A stretch of 64,000 bases of DNA from Gottfriedia solisilvae. GTDB taxonomy: Bacteria > Bacillota > Bacilli > Bacillales > Bacillaceae_G. The position numbers and the translations under genes were made by a program. Below the pieces are notes generated by a model. It worked only from the letters and a program-made list of their open reading frames with translations, was not told the DNA's origin and searched no databases. The stretch covers positions 62,001-126,000 of the forward strand of contig NZ_NETJ01000002.1 in the NCBI RefSeq assembly GCF_002128405.1, given 5' to 3'. Below are positions 47,829 through 56,605 of the stretch, one piece after another (the first letter of the stretch is position 1; each line of letters begins with the position of its first letter).

Positions 47829-49076
47829 TTGTCAAAATCATATTGGTTAACAAATGTACGTCTGGAAAATGGGTTTACTTATCAAGAAAATGAAACAATT
47901 AACGGAACTGCAACTCAGATTTACAATGTAAAGGTTGAAAATGGGAAAATAGCTTCGATTATTTTAAAGAACGAACCGATTACGGATGGAATTCCTCAGC
48001 ATGATGTGAACGGTCTTCTAATGATCCCTTCGTTTAAAGAAATGCATATTCACATTGATAAAACTTATTATGGTGGGCCATGGAAGGCATGTATTCCCGC
48101 TTATAATGGCGTAAGAACACGCATAGAAGAAGAACAAATTTTGTTACCTCAGTTATTACCAACTGCCAAAGAAAGAGCAGAAAAGATGCTCGATTTATTA
48201 TTGAGTTACGGTTCAACGCATGTACGAACACACTGTAATGTAGACCCTGTCATCGGATTGAAAAATCTTGAAGCGACAATTGAAGCTTTAGAAGGATATA
48301 AAGATAAATTATCTTATGAAATCGTTGCGTTTCCACAACACGGACTATTGCGTAGCAACTCTGTAGGTCTAATTAAAGAAGCGATGAGAAATGGTGCCAA
48401 CTTTGTTGGAGGAGTTGACCCAGCAACGATTGATGAAAATATTGAACGATCACTTGAAACAATTATGGATATCGCTGTAGAGTCAAATGCTGGTATTGAT
48501 GTGCATTTACATGATCCAGACCATCTTGGCCTATTTACGATGCAACGTCTTGCTGCATTAACAGAAGAAGCTGGCTGGCAAGGTCGAGTAACTGTTAGTC
48601 ATGCAAGTGGATTAGCAGACCTATCAGTTGTTGAAGCAACTAGCATTGCAGAAAGATTTGCAGAATTAGGTATCTCAATTACTTCAACTGTACCTATTTT
48701 TAGAACGATTCCAATCCCATTATTACATGAAAAAGGTGTAAAGGTTGAATTAGGTAATGATAGCCTAACTGATCATTGGTCACCATTTGGTATTGGTGAT
48801 AATTTGGAAAAGGTAGGTCGCTTAGCTGAAAGATTCCGAATGATAGAAGAAAAATCATTAGCAAATAGTTTGCAATTTATCACTGGTGGAAAAACTCCTT
48901 TAAACAACAAAGGAGAAAAAGTTTGGCCACAAATTGGAGACGAAGCTAATATTGTCCTTGTTGAAGCAAGTTGTTCAGCTGAAGCAGTGGCAAGACGAGC
49001 AAAACGTGCAGCGGTTATCTTTAGAGGTAATATCGTAAGTGGTTCAATTTCTACGTTAGAAACAACGAATATCTAA
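47829..49076 (+). CDS. Cytosine deaminase-like amidohydrolase 1 of 3
   Basis: A 415-residue CodA-like protein. Metal ligands are seen in EMHIHIDKT, in DVHLHDPDHLG, in VSHASGLAD and in LGNDSLTDHWSPFG (the late Asp). FPQHGLLRS holds the Gln that binds the pyrimidine amide in E. coli CodA. CodA's catalytic HxxE is HLHD here, so the acid is Asp. TTG 47829 is the start: GGAAGG is 9 bases upstream and the resulting MSKSYWLTNVRLENG aligns with both paralogues. It starts a three-gene operon of tandem duplicates. Confidence 0.85.
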   Translation: MSKSYWLTNVRLENGFTYQENETINGTATQIYNVKVENGKIASIILKNEPITDGIPQHDVNGLLMIPSFKEMHIHIDKTYYGGPWKACIPAYNGVRTRIEEEQILLPQLLPTAKERAEKMLDLLLSYGSTHVRTHCNVDPVIGLKNLEATIEALEGYKDKLSYEIVAFPQHGLLRSNSVGLIKEAMRNGANFVGGVDPATIDENIERSLETIMDIAVESNAGIDVHLHDPDHLGLFTMQRLAALTEEAGWQGRVTVSHASGLADLSVVEATSIAERFAELGISITSTVPIFRTIPIPLLHEKGVKVELGNDSLTDHWSPFGIGDNLEKVGRLAERFRMIEEKSLANSLQFITGGKTPLNNKGEKVWPQIGDEANIVLVEASCSAEAVARRAKRAAVIFRGNIVSGSISTLETTNI

Positions 49077-49100
49077 ACTTCATTTAAAGAGAGTGATGAA

Positions 49101-50345
49101 ATGGAACAATCATATTGGCTGTTAAACGTTACACTTGATGATGGATTTATATTTGAAGACGGAAAAATTATTGGTACAAAAACAGAATTATACAATCTTT
49201 ATATAAATAATGGTGTAATTGACACGATTCAATTAGCAGAAATACCAATTTATTCAACTAAAACATCAGTTCATGATGCAGGAAATTTATTAGCACTACC
49301 AGCTTTTAAAGAAATGCATAACCATCTTGATAAAACTTATTTAGGACTGCCGTGGAAGTCTTGCATTCCAGCTGCAAATTTAATAGAGCGTCTAAACTTA
49401 GAAGCAAAAGAGTTAGCTGAGCTTGCAAGTACAGGGCAACACCGAGCTGAGCAAATGCTTCAACTTTTATTAAAAGGTGGCGCAACTCACGTTAGAACAC
49501 ATGTAAATATCGACCCTTATATCGGTTTGAAAAATTTAGAAGAAATTCAAAAAGCACTTGAAACATTTGAGGGGAAAATGACTCATGAAATCGTCGCTTT
49601 TCCACAACATGGTTTGTTGCGAACAAATTCAAGCTCTTTAATGAGACAAGCGATGAATGAAGGTGCAACAATTGTAGGAGGTCTAGATCCAGGCGGTGTT
49701 GATTTAAATATCGAGGCTTCTCTGCATGAAATGATGGATATTGCTGTTGAATTTAATGCTGATATTGATATTCATATACACGACCCAGGTCATTTAGGTT
49801 TCTATACAATTCAAAAATTAACGTCTTTGATTGAAGATGCCAGATGGAACAATAGAGTTTCTTTAAGTCATGCCTTTGCACTAGGAGATGTGCCAATCGA
49901 AAAATCACGTGAAATGGCTAGTATTCTAGCAAATTTAGGCGTCTCGGTTATGTCAACAGTACCGATCAATCGTGTCATGCCACCAGTTGACTTACTACAT
50001 GATTACGGAGTCCATGTTGCACTTGGCTGTGATGGGTTTTATGACTCATGGTCACCATATGGTACGGGCGATATGTTAGAAAAAGTTGGCCGTTTAGCTG
50101 AAAGATATAAATGGATAGATGAATATTCCTTATCCCAATCACTTCAATTTATAACCGGTGGAGTAAAGACACTGGACAAAGATGGCAAGCGCTTATGGCC
50201 AAATGTTGGTGATGAAGCAAGTATGGTACTTGTTGAGGCATCCTGTTCAGCAGAAGCTGTTGCAAGAAGAGCTAATCGCAATGCAGTGATTTCACATGGT
50301 AGACTCGCTTATGGAGGACTAGTTATAGAATCAGCATTGAAGTAA
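49101..50345 (+). CDS. Cytosine deaminase-like amidohydrolase 2 of 3
   Basis: A 414-residue paralogue of the gene 24 bp upstream. It has EMHNHLDKT, FPQHGLLRTNS, DIHIHDPGHLG, LSHAFALGD and LGCDGFYDSWSPYG, and the shared C-terminal EASCSAEAVARRANRNAV. The active-site frame is intact, with the same Glu-to-Asp change. Differences near the late Asp (CDGFYDS against NDSLTDH) suggest a different substrate. A GAGTGATGAA site precedes the ATG. Confidence 0.85.
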   Translation: MEQSYWLLNVTLDDGFIFEDGKIIGTKTELYNLYINNGVIDTIQLAEIPIYSTKTSVHDAGNLLALPAFKEMHNHLDKTYLGLPWKSCIPAANLIERLNLEAKELAELASTGQHRAEQMLQLLLKGGATHVRTHVNIDPYIGLKNLEEIQKALETFEGKMTHEIVAFPQHGLLRTNSSSLMRQAMNEGATIVGGLDPGGVDLNIEASLHEMMDIAVEFNADIDIHIHDPGHLGFYTIQKLTSLIEDARWNNRVSLSHAFALGDVPIEKSREMASILANLGVSVMSTVPINRVMPPVDLLHDYGVHVALGCDGFYDSWSPYGTGDMLEKVGRLAERYKWIDEYSLSQSLQFITGGVKTLDKDGKRLWPNVGDEASMVLVEASCSAEAVARRANRNAVISHGRLAYGGLVIESALK

Positions 50346-50378
50346 AATTGACTATTTATGAAGAGAAGGGATGAGTTC

Positions 50379-51623
50379 ATGAAAGCAATTTATTGGTTAA
50401 AGAATGTACGATTAGAATGTGGCTATGAAAAAGAAAATGGTAGGGTAATAGGCACACAAACTGAACTAGCCCATTTGTTAATAGAGAATGGAATCATCGT
50501 GAAGATTGTGAAAGGTGAATTCATCGGAACCGACCTACATGAGGAAGATGCAGGAGGTTTATTATTATTACCTTCATTTATTGAAAAGCACGTTCATTTA
50601 GATAAAACATTAATGGGCGATGTTTGGAGAGCCTGCACACCTACCTCTAGTGTAATTGAACGATTTGAAAATGAAAAAAATGTACTTCCTACAATTGGAA
50701 CGAGCACAAATAAACGTGCAGAAGCTTTACTTGATATCCTCTTAGCATCAGGGTCAGCACATGTACGAACGCATGTTGATATTTACCCGGAAATAGGATT
50801 GAAAAACTTGGAACAGGTTCAAATGGCATTAGAGAACTATTCTGATAAACTTAGCTCTGAGATTGTCGCATTTGCACAACATGGATTATTACGATCCAAA
50901 TCTACTAAGTTAGTAAGAGAAGCATTAAGAAATGGTGCAGGAATTGTTGGAGCAGTTGACCCTGCCGTAGTTGACCAAAATATTGAAGCTTCTTTAGTTG
51001 AATTATTCGAATTAGCAACGGAAGGAAATGCTGATATTGACTTACACTTACATGATCCAGGTCATCTAGGTACTTTTACAATGAAAAGACTAGCAGCTTT
51101 AACAAAACAAGCGGGCTGGGAAGGAAGAGTTGCCATTAGCCATGCATTTGGATTAGGTGATGTTGCTAGGGAAGAAGCCAATGAGTTAGCAGATATGTTA
51201 GCGGATGCAGGGATCTCTATTGTCACTAGTGTCCCAATTAATCGAAATATGCCCCCAGTTGATTTATTAAATGAAAGAGGCGTAGAGGTATCAGTTGGGA
51301 ATGATAATATCTTTGATGTTTGGTCTCCTTTAGGAACAGGCGATATTTTAGAGAGAGCTGGTCGTCTTGCTGAACGCTTTAAATGGATCGATGAAGTCTC
51401 TTTATCGCAATCTCTTAAATATATTACAGGTGGAATTACGCCATTAGATGTTAAAGGAAATCAAGTTTGGCCAAAAGTAGGCGATGTTGCTAATTTAGTA
51501 TTTACCTCAGCAAGCTGCTCAGCTGAAGCCATTGCAAGGCGCACTGAACGGAAAGCTGTCATGTATAAAGGCAACATCGTATTTGGTTCTCTAGGTAAGC
51601 AAAATCAATCTATTCAAGTGTAA
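50379..51623 (+). CDS. Cytosine deaminase-like amidohydrolase 3 of 3
   Basis: A 414-residue third copy with EKHVHLDKT, FAQHGLLRSKS, DLHLHDPGHLG, ISHAFGLGD and VGNDNIFDVWSPLG. The C-terminus has the same SASCSAEAIARR block. ATG 50379 is chosen, with AGAAGGG 8 bases upstream, and aligns with the start of the paralogues. The gene ends at a terminator before the EamA exporter. Confidence 0.85.
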   Translation: MKAIYWLKNVRLECGYEKENGRVIGTQTELAHLLIENGIIVKIVKGEFIGTDLHEEDAGGLLLLPSFIEKHVHLDKTLMGDVWRACTPTSSVIERFENEKNVLPTIGTSTNKRAEALLDILLASGSAHVRTHVDIYPEIGLKNLEQVQMALENYSDKLSSEIVAFAQHGLLRSKSTKLVREALRNGAGIVGAVDPAVVDQNIEASLVELFELATEGNADIDLHLHDPGHLGTFTMKRLAALTKQAGWEGRVAISHAFGLGDVAREEANELADMLADAGISIVTSVPINRNMPPVDLLNERGVEVSVGNDNIFDVWSPLGTGDILERAGRLAERFKWIDEVSLSQSLKYITGGITPLDVKGNQVWPKVGDVANLVFTSASCSAEAIARRTERKAVMYKGNIVFGSLGKQNQSIQV

Positions 51624-51633
51624 ATGGTCTGTT

Positions 51634-51675
51634 CAAAAAAAGGATTTCTAGATTCATCTGGATTTCCTTTTTCGT
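51634..51675 (+). terminator. Terminator of the deaminase operon
   Basis: AAAAAGGA pairs with TCCTTTTT and, inside, TCTAGA with TCTGGA around TTCA. Confidence 0.8.
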
Positions 51676-51710
51676 TTGTTTAATAGATGTTCAGAAAGCA
51701 GGATTCTACC

Positions 51711-52604
51711 ATGGTTAAATCTTATTTGTTTTTGCTAATTTGTGTAATCTGTTGGGGGAGCAATTTTGTTTTTGGAGCCATTTTAGTTAAGGCATTCCCA
51801 CCGATGTTCCTTGCAGTATTCAGATTATTTTTTATCGTACTGTTTATGATGATCTATGCCGTTATGGTTAATAAATGGAAAAAGATTCATAAAAAAGACT
51901 GGTTCTTGATGTTTCTGTTAGGATTAATAGGTACTTGTATCAATCAATGGTCATTTTATGCAGCGCTAGAAACAGCACACCCAACAACCTCCGCATTAAT
52001 ACTTGCACTTGCACCGATTACGACGTCACTTTTAGCATCAATCTTTCTAAAAGAAAGAATAATAAGGCAATTTTGTTTCGGATCGATTGTTGCTCTTATA
52101 GGTGTCTTTTTAGTCATCACAAATGGTAAAGAGCTCAATTTTTCAATTGGACTGATTTGGATTTTTATCACGATGCTCACTTTTGCAATCTCGATCATCA
52201 TGATCAAGAAATTAACAGAGAAGTATCATTCTATTACAATTTCACTCTATTCGAATATAATTGGATTTGGTAGTTTAGTACCTTTTCTGGCAACCGAAAA
52301 AACGTCAAAGATTAGTATGGATATTTATCCTTGGATTTTATTAATTGTCACTGCCATTTTGATGCATGGTATTTGTACTTTAATCTGGAATCATCAAATT
52401 CAAGTTGTCGGTGCTTCAAAGGCTGCCATGTTTTTGAATCTTGAACCATTTATCGCTATGCTTGTAGGACTGATTATTTTAAAAAATAATGTAACGATTT
52501 CTCAACTATCTGGGGGGCTCTTAATAATAATTGGTGTCATCCTTTCAACTTCTATGAAAATGAAAAAAGAAGTTGGAGAACAATTGTATTCACAAAAATC
52601 TTAG
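51711..52604 (+). CDS. EamA/DMT superfamily transporter
   Basis: A 297-residue membrane protein with ten predicted helices in two EamA repeats. The first opens CVICWGSNFVFGAILVKAFPP with FRLFFIVLF; AALETAHPTTSALILALAPITTSLLASIFLKERI closes the first repeat, and VVGASKAAMFLNLEPFIAMLVGLIILKN the second. DMT proteins export or import amino acids, nucleobases and other metabolites. ATG 51711 is used; the upstream in-frame ATG 51687 has no ribosome site. It is followed closely by the NCS2 permease. Confidence 0.87.
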   Translation: MVKSYLFLLICVICWGSNFVFGAILVKAFPPMFLAVFRLFFIVLFMMIYAVMVNKWKKIHKKDWFLMFLLGLIGTCINQWSFYAALETAHPTTSALILALAPITTSLLASIFLKERIIRQFCFGSIVALIGVFLVITNGKELNFSIGLIWIFITMLTFAISIIMIKKLTEKYHSITISLYSNIIGFGSLVPFLATEKTSKISMDIYPWILLIVTAILMHGICTLIWNHQIQVVGASKAAMFLNLEPFIAMLVGLIILKNNVTISQLSGGLLIIIGVILSTSMKMKKEVGEQLYSQKS

Positions 52605-52629
52605 AAATGTAAACAAGGAGGGGGACAAG

Positions 52630-53913
52630 ATGAAAAGCTTAAAAGACTCTGTAACGCTTTTTTCTTCTTTTCAATGGTTATTTTTTATTTTTGCAAACAC
52701 TGTAGTAGTTCCAATTTCAATCGGAGCTGCATTTCATCTTCCTTCAAGTGTTACTGAAATGACGATGAGAAGCTCACTAATAATAACTGGAATCGCATCT
52801 TTTATTCAAGGTTGGAAGGGACATAAGTATCCAATTATGGAAGGGCATTCCGGTTTATTATGGGGCGTCATGTTGAATTTAGGATTAACTGCTCCTGCGA
52901 TTGGTTTAAGCTATACCCAAATTGGGGGGGGCATTGCGACTGGATTTATAGCCGCAGGAATCGTAACGTTATTACTAGCTGCAATGAATCTAGTATCTTA
53001 CGTGCAAAGAATTTTTCCACCAATGGTTATGACAGTCTATTTATTCCTACTATCCTTTCAGCTTATTTTTGTCTTTTTTAAAGGAATGCTTGGGATAGCG
53101 GAAGACGGAAAAATGAATCTACCAGTTAGCTTACTATCTTTAGGAATTGTTTTATTTGTTAGCATATTGAAGATAAAAGGATCTAAAAATATTAGCAATT
53201 TCTCAATCTTAATCGGTATGATTGTTGGTTGGATATTTTATGCTATTTTATTTTCCGATTCTACGCCAAAAATGGAATCGGCAAATGCTACATTTTCACT
53301 CTCCCCATTAGGTAAACCAAACCTAGAATTTGGAATCATAGCGATTGCTTTCTTTGCAGGATTAATGAATTTAAGTAATACCTTTGCTTCATTACAAGCG
53401 GCATCTGAAGTAACTGGAATCGAAGCGAAGCCGAAGCAATATCGTTATTCGCTTTTTTTAACAGGTTTGTTTTCAATGATTGCGCCGGTATTTGGACTTG
53501 TACCTTATACACCTTTTACATCATCAATTGGATTTCTACAAAGTACGCAACTTTACGAGCGAAAGCCGTTTTTAATTGGGGGAATGCTACTTACATTAGT
53601 TGGCTTAATTCCGCCGATTATTACATTTCTAGCAACAATGCCAATTACGGTTGGAAATGCTGTATTATTTGTTGCGTATATTCAATTATTTGGAACGGCT
53701 TTTAATAGTACAAAGGGGCAAGTATTTACATCCAATTCAATTTTTAGAATTGCAGCACCTGTATTAGTAGGTGTTAGTCTAATGAATATATCTCCTACAA
53801 TATTCGGTGACTTACCAATGTATTTACAACCGTTTTTAACAAATGGGCTAATTATGGGTGTGATTATTTCTATTATGTTAGAGAAACTTGTAAATTGGGA
53901 GAAGTTATCATAA
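52630..53913 (+). CDS. NCS2 family purine/pyrimidine permease
   Basis: A 427-residue membrane protein of the nucleobase-cation symporter 2 (uracil/xanthine permease) type. FQWLFFIFANTVVVPISIGAAFHLP, PIMEGHSGLLWGVMLNL and the QAASEVTGIEAKPKQYRYSLFLTGLFSMIAPVFGLVPYTPFTSSIGFLQ signature region are seen. ATG 52630 follows AAGGAGGGGG by 5 bases; an in-frame start at 52573 inside the previous gene is rejected. A nucleobase permease next to deaminase-like enzymes supports a nucleobase-type substrate for the cluster. Confidence 0.88.
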   Translation: MKSLKDSVTLFSSFQWLFFIFANTVVVPISIGAAFHLPSSVTEMTMRSSLIITGIASFIQGWKGHKYPIMEGHSGLLWGVMLNLGLTAPAIGLSYTQIGGGIATGFIAAGIVTLLLAAMNLVSYVQRIFPPMVMTVYLFLLSFQLIFVFFKGMLGIAEDGKMNLPVSLLSLGIVLFVSILKIKGSKNISNFSILIGMIVGWIFYAILFSDSTPKMESANATFSLSPLGKPNLEFGIIAIAFFAGLMNLSNTFASLQAASEVTGIEAKPKQYRYSLFLTGLFSMIAPVFGLVPYTPFTSSIGFLQSTQLYERKPFLIGGMLLTLVGLIPPIITFLATMPITVGNAVLFVAYIQLFGTAFNSTKGQVFTSNSIFRIAAPVLVGVSLMNISPTIFGDLPMYLQPFLTNGLIMGVIISIMLEKLVNWEKLS

Positions 53914-53995
53914 TGAACCGGAATGGTTTTAAATAAAGTAAAAGACTGATTTCTATTTTTTTAACGGGTTAAAATATATAAATAGATAAGTAATT

Positions 53996-54034
53996 AGAGG
54001 ACTAAATCGCATATGATTTGGTCCTCTTGTTTTT
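53996..54034 (+). terminator. Terminator after the NCS2 permease
   Basis: AGAGGACTAAATC pairs with GATTTGGTCCTCT and is followed by TGTTTTT. Confidence 0.85.
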
Positions 54035-54110
54035 ATTATGAAATTAACCTTTTAAATATGAATATGTATAAATTAACATTCTAATTGACAGGTTGACACT
54101 TAGAATTGTC

Positions 54111-54299
54111 TAGGGGGCTGTCCCTAAAATATAAAAAGTAGATTTTCACTATTTAAGAATATAGCTTTTTATAAATGCTAGTAATATTGCTAGTAATATT
54201 AAAATAGTTTCTTTTAGAGTCCACTCATCAACACATTTTCTTTTTGTATAAATGTAAAGGGGCGTCTCTTTGTCAGATAGACTTATGAGCCAGCCCCTA
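54111..54299. repeat. MITE-like element with imperfect terminal inverted repeats
   Basis: The left end TAGGGGGCTGTCCC and the reverse complement of the right end, TAGGGGCTGGCTC, match. The 189-bp body is AT-rich, with a direct repeat GCTAGTAATATT at its centre and a GGGGC/GCCCC stem near the right end. Similar AGGGGCTG-ended sequences recur between Bacillus genes. No transposase is present. On the minus strand a short open stretch encodes a hydrophobic WTLKETILILLAILLAF run, without a clear start codon. Confidence 0.5.
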
Positions 54300-54486
54300 T
54301 TTCAATTGCTGATAATATTGTTATTTACTAGATTAATTTGAGATTTTTTTCACTTACTAATTGCTGTGTTATTTAAAGTTTTGTACTTCAAATCCGAAAC
54401 CGTTACTATTTTTTGAATCAGACTTTTTTGTTATTTATTTTATGGTAAAATATGGTTATTAAATTATTAATAGGAGGGGTTAAAAT

Positions 54487-55020
54487 TTGAAAACGAAACA
54501 AAATATTCCATGGGAATTAATTAAAATAATTGCCTATTCATTTACGTTTGCGTTTATTATTAAACTATTTATTTTCTCTCCCTTTATAGTTGAAGGAGCA
54601 TCAATGCAGCCAACTTTGCATAATGAAGATCATTTATTTGTTAATAAAGTAGCTTTACACATATCAGATGTAGAGCGCGGAGATGTCATTATTATCAAAA
54701 AAGAAAATAATCCAAAATACTATGTAAAACGTGTAGTGGGTCTTACTGGAGATAAGGTTGAGATAAAAGATGGAATACTAAATGTAAATGGAGTTCCAAT
54801 CAAAGAAGATTACCTAGATAAAGGTTTAAAGGCCGAATATAAGAAGTATTTACAATATGATCGAGTGACAGTTCCGAAGAATTCTTATTTTGTAATGGGA
54901 GATAATCGTCTTAACAGCAAAGACAGTAGAAATGGATTAGATTACATTCAGAATTCAGAAATAGTAGGAAAAGTCCAAATCATATATTATCCGTTTAAGA
55001 GATTAAAATTTATAGAATAA
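54487..55020 (+). CDS. lepB: Type I signal peptidase (Sip family)
   Basis: A 177-residue membrane protease. One N-terminal helix (about 12-33) anchors it; catalytic Ser39 is in EGASMQPTL and Lys81 in YYVKRVVGLTGD. The conserved PKNSYFVMGDNRLNSKDSR box follows. It removes signal peptides outside the membrane. The start is TTG 54487, with AGGAGGGG 7 bases upstream. Length and motifs are those of SipS/SipT-like enzymes. Confidence 0.94.
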   Translation: MKTKQNIPWELIKIIAYSFTFAFIIKLFIFSPFIVEGASMQPTLHNEDHLFVNKVALHISDVERGDVIIIKKENNPKYYVKRVVGLTGDKVEIKDGILNVNGVPIKEDYLDKGLKAEYKKYLQYDRVTVPKNSYFVMGDNRLNSKDSRNGLDYIQNSEIVGKVQIIYYPFKRLKFIE

Positions 55021-55224
55021 AAAATACATAAGTTTCATGTATAACGTATGAATAGAATAGGAACCAATTATGAATACGTAAGTGTGAGAATTAAAGGGGA
55101 TACTTTTGAAAGTATTTGTTACTAACAATTGTGTACTTTATCATAAATAGAAAATTACTTGATTAAGTCAAACAAATTCCCGGTGTTAGTTAAACAACCT
55201 AATAGGAAGAAGGAACATATTTAT

Positions 55225-55356
55225 ATGATGAGTTCTCTGTTTGGATTTTTAATTTTTATTGGTATCTTCTTAGTATTTGATGCAGTTAGAAAATTGAATA
55301 ATAACATCATTACTCAGACTGAAGAAATAAAAAAATTACACGAGCGTTTAAAATAA
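55225..55356 (+). CDS. Small single-helix membrane protein
   Basis: A 43-residue ORF: MMSSLFGFLIFIGIFLVFDAVRK forms one transmembrane helix, then a short amphipathic coil (ITQTEEIKKLHERLK). AAGAAGGA precedes ATG 55225 by 10 bases; a longer form from TTG 55159 has no clear site. The function is unknown; it resembles other tiny Bacillus membrane proteins with a C-terminal coiled coil. Confidence 0.55.
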   Translation: MMSSLFGFLIFIGIFLVFDAVRKLNNNIITQTEEIKKLHERLK

Positions 55357-55423
55357 GATACTTATTTTCTTTAAAATGATGCATGATCATGATCATTCAA
55401 GTCTTAAAAGTACAAATTTCAGT

Positions 55424-55451
55424 CCTAGCCAACTGTGGTGAGATGGCTGGG
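55424..55451. other. Stable GC-rich hairpin
   Basis: CCTAGCCA and TGGCTGGG pair around ACTGTGGTGAGA. No T run follows on either strand. Confidence 0.45.
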
Positions 55452-55482
55452 AGTATCCGAAATATCTTGTTTTAAAAAATAG

Positions 55483-55520
55483 AAATGCCAATAAATGCTT
55501 TTGCATCTATTGGCATTTTA
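55483..55520. terminator. Terminator of deoD
   Basis: AAATGCCAATA pairs with TATTGGCATTTT around an AT-rich loop; tracts on both sides suit both strands. Confidence 0.8.
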
Positions 55521-55532
55521 TATTTTTACACT

Positions 55533-56243
55533 TTATAGACAAGCCTCTAATGCGATTTGAAGCATTTTATTGAAAGATGTTTGTCTAGCTTCCGCACTAA
55601 TTTCTTCATGTGTAACTAAAGAATCTGAAATAGTAAGTAATGAAGCTGCTTGCTTTCCTAATGTTTTCGCATTATGAAATAATGCATAGCTTTCCATTTC
55701 TGTACAAATACACTTATGGTTATTATAAAAATCGATATAGTTTGGTACAGAACTTTCATAATAAAACACATCACTCGAATGTATTCTTCCTCTAACAATA
55801 GGAATATTTATTTGCTTTGCAGTTTCTTCAATTTTATTCGTTAATAACTCAGAAGGGTACTGAATATCACCTTCTACACCTGCTTGAACGTTTGCATATG
55901 TAGATTGGCTCCAAGAACTATCTACAAGCACAATATCATGTATGTTCAATTCATCTGTATAAGTACCTGAACTACCAACACGGATAATATTTTCTACATC
56001 ATAGAATTTATATAATTCGTAGGAATAGATTCCTATACTTGGCATTCCCATACCAGATCCCATTACAGATATTTGTTTTCCTTTATAAGATCCTGTATAG
56101 CCAAGCATATTACGGATACCATTAAACTGTATTGGATTTTCTAGAAATGTATCCGCAATATATTTCGCACGTAGCGGATCTCCTGGCATTAAAACTGTTT
56201 TAGCAATTTCTCCAACTTTAGCGGTATTATGTGGTGTTGTCAT
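55533..56243 (-). CDS. deoD: DeoD-type purine nucleoside phosphorylase
   Basis: A 236-residue hexameric-type phosphorylase that splits purine (deoxy)nucleosides with phosphate. VLMPGDPLRAKYIA (phosphate loop), GSGMGMPSIGIYSYEL, RVGSSGTY and CTEMESYALF (ribose binding) are present. The catalytic Asp is in ISDSLVTHEE, where the canonical SDH reads SDS. It is a divergent paralogue and its specificity could differ. The neighbouring divergent GntR gene is the likely regulator. Confidence 0.88.
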   Translation of the reverse strand: MTTPHNTAKVGEIAKTVLMPGDPLRAKYIADTFLENPIQFNGIRNMLGYTGSYKGKQISVMGSGMGMPSIGIYSYELYKFYDVENIIRVGSSGTYTDELNIHDIVLVDSSWSQSTYANVQAGVEGDIQYPSELLTNKIEETAKQINIPIVRGRIHSSDVFYYESSVPNYIDFYNNHKCICTEMESYALFHNAKTLGKQAASLLTISDSLVTHEEISAEARQTSFNKMLQIALEACL

Positions 56244-56605
56244 ATAATTACCTCTCCATTTCTATTTTTTTAATCTACTTCATTATCAAAGCCTATCATT
56301 CAACTAATAACCCTCGTATATCAAGTAATTTGTTCATTCCTTATAAAATATATCCCTTTCAAAAATAAAGAAATAGATTAGATCATTTTTCAAGATATAA
56401 AAATAATACTACGACATACAGTGGTATAGTTAGTTGTCTAATTTATTTGATTATATTCCAACATATTAAATTAAGCAATTTTCTTAAGGTTAGTAATTTC
56501 AAGTTTTTGATGAAAATGAGGGGTGGTCGTGTCTACCATCACTATTTAACAGACGAGATTGCTAATAATTTATAACCCGATATAATATTCGTAAGGAGTG
56601 TTGAT
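56244..56605. other. Divergent intergenic region deoD / gntR
   Basis: No gene is seen in 362 bp. GTGGTATAGTTAGTTGT (about 56420-56436) and the dyad GGTGGT-N7-ACCATC (56522-56540) could be operators for the GntR-type regulator; HutC-group sites often contain TGGTATAG. The assignment is tentative. Confidence 0.35.
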
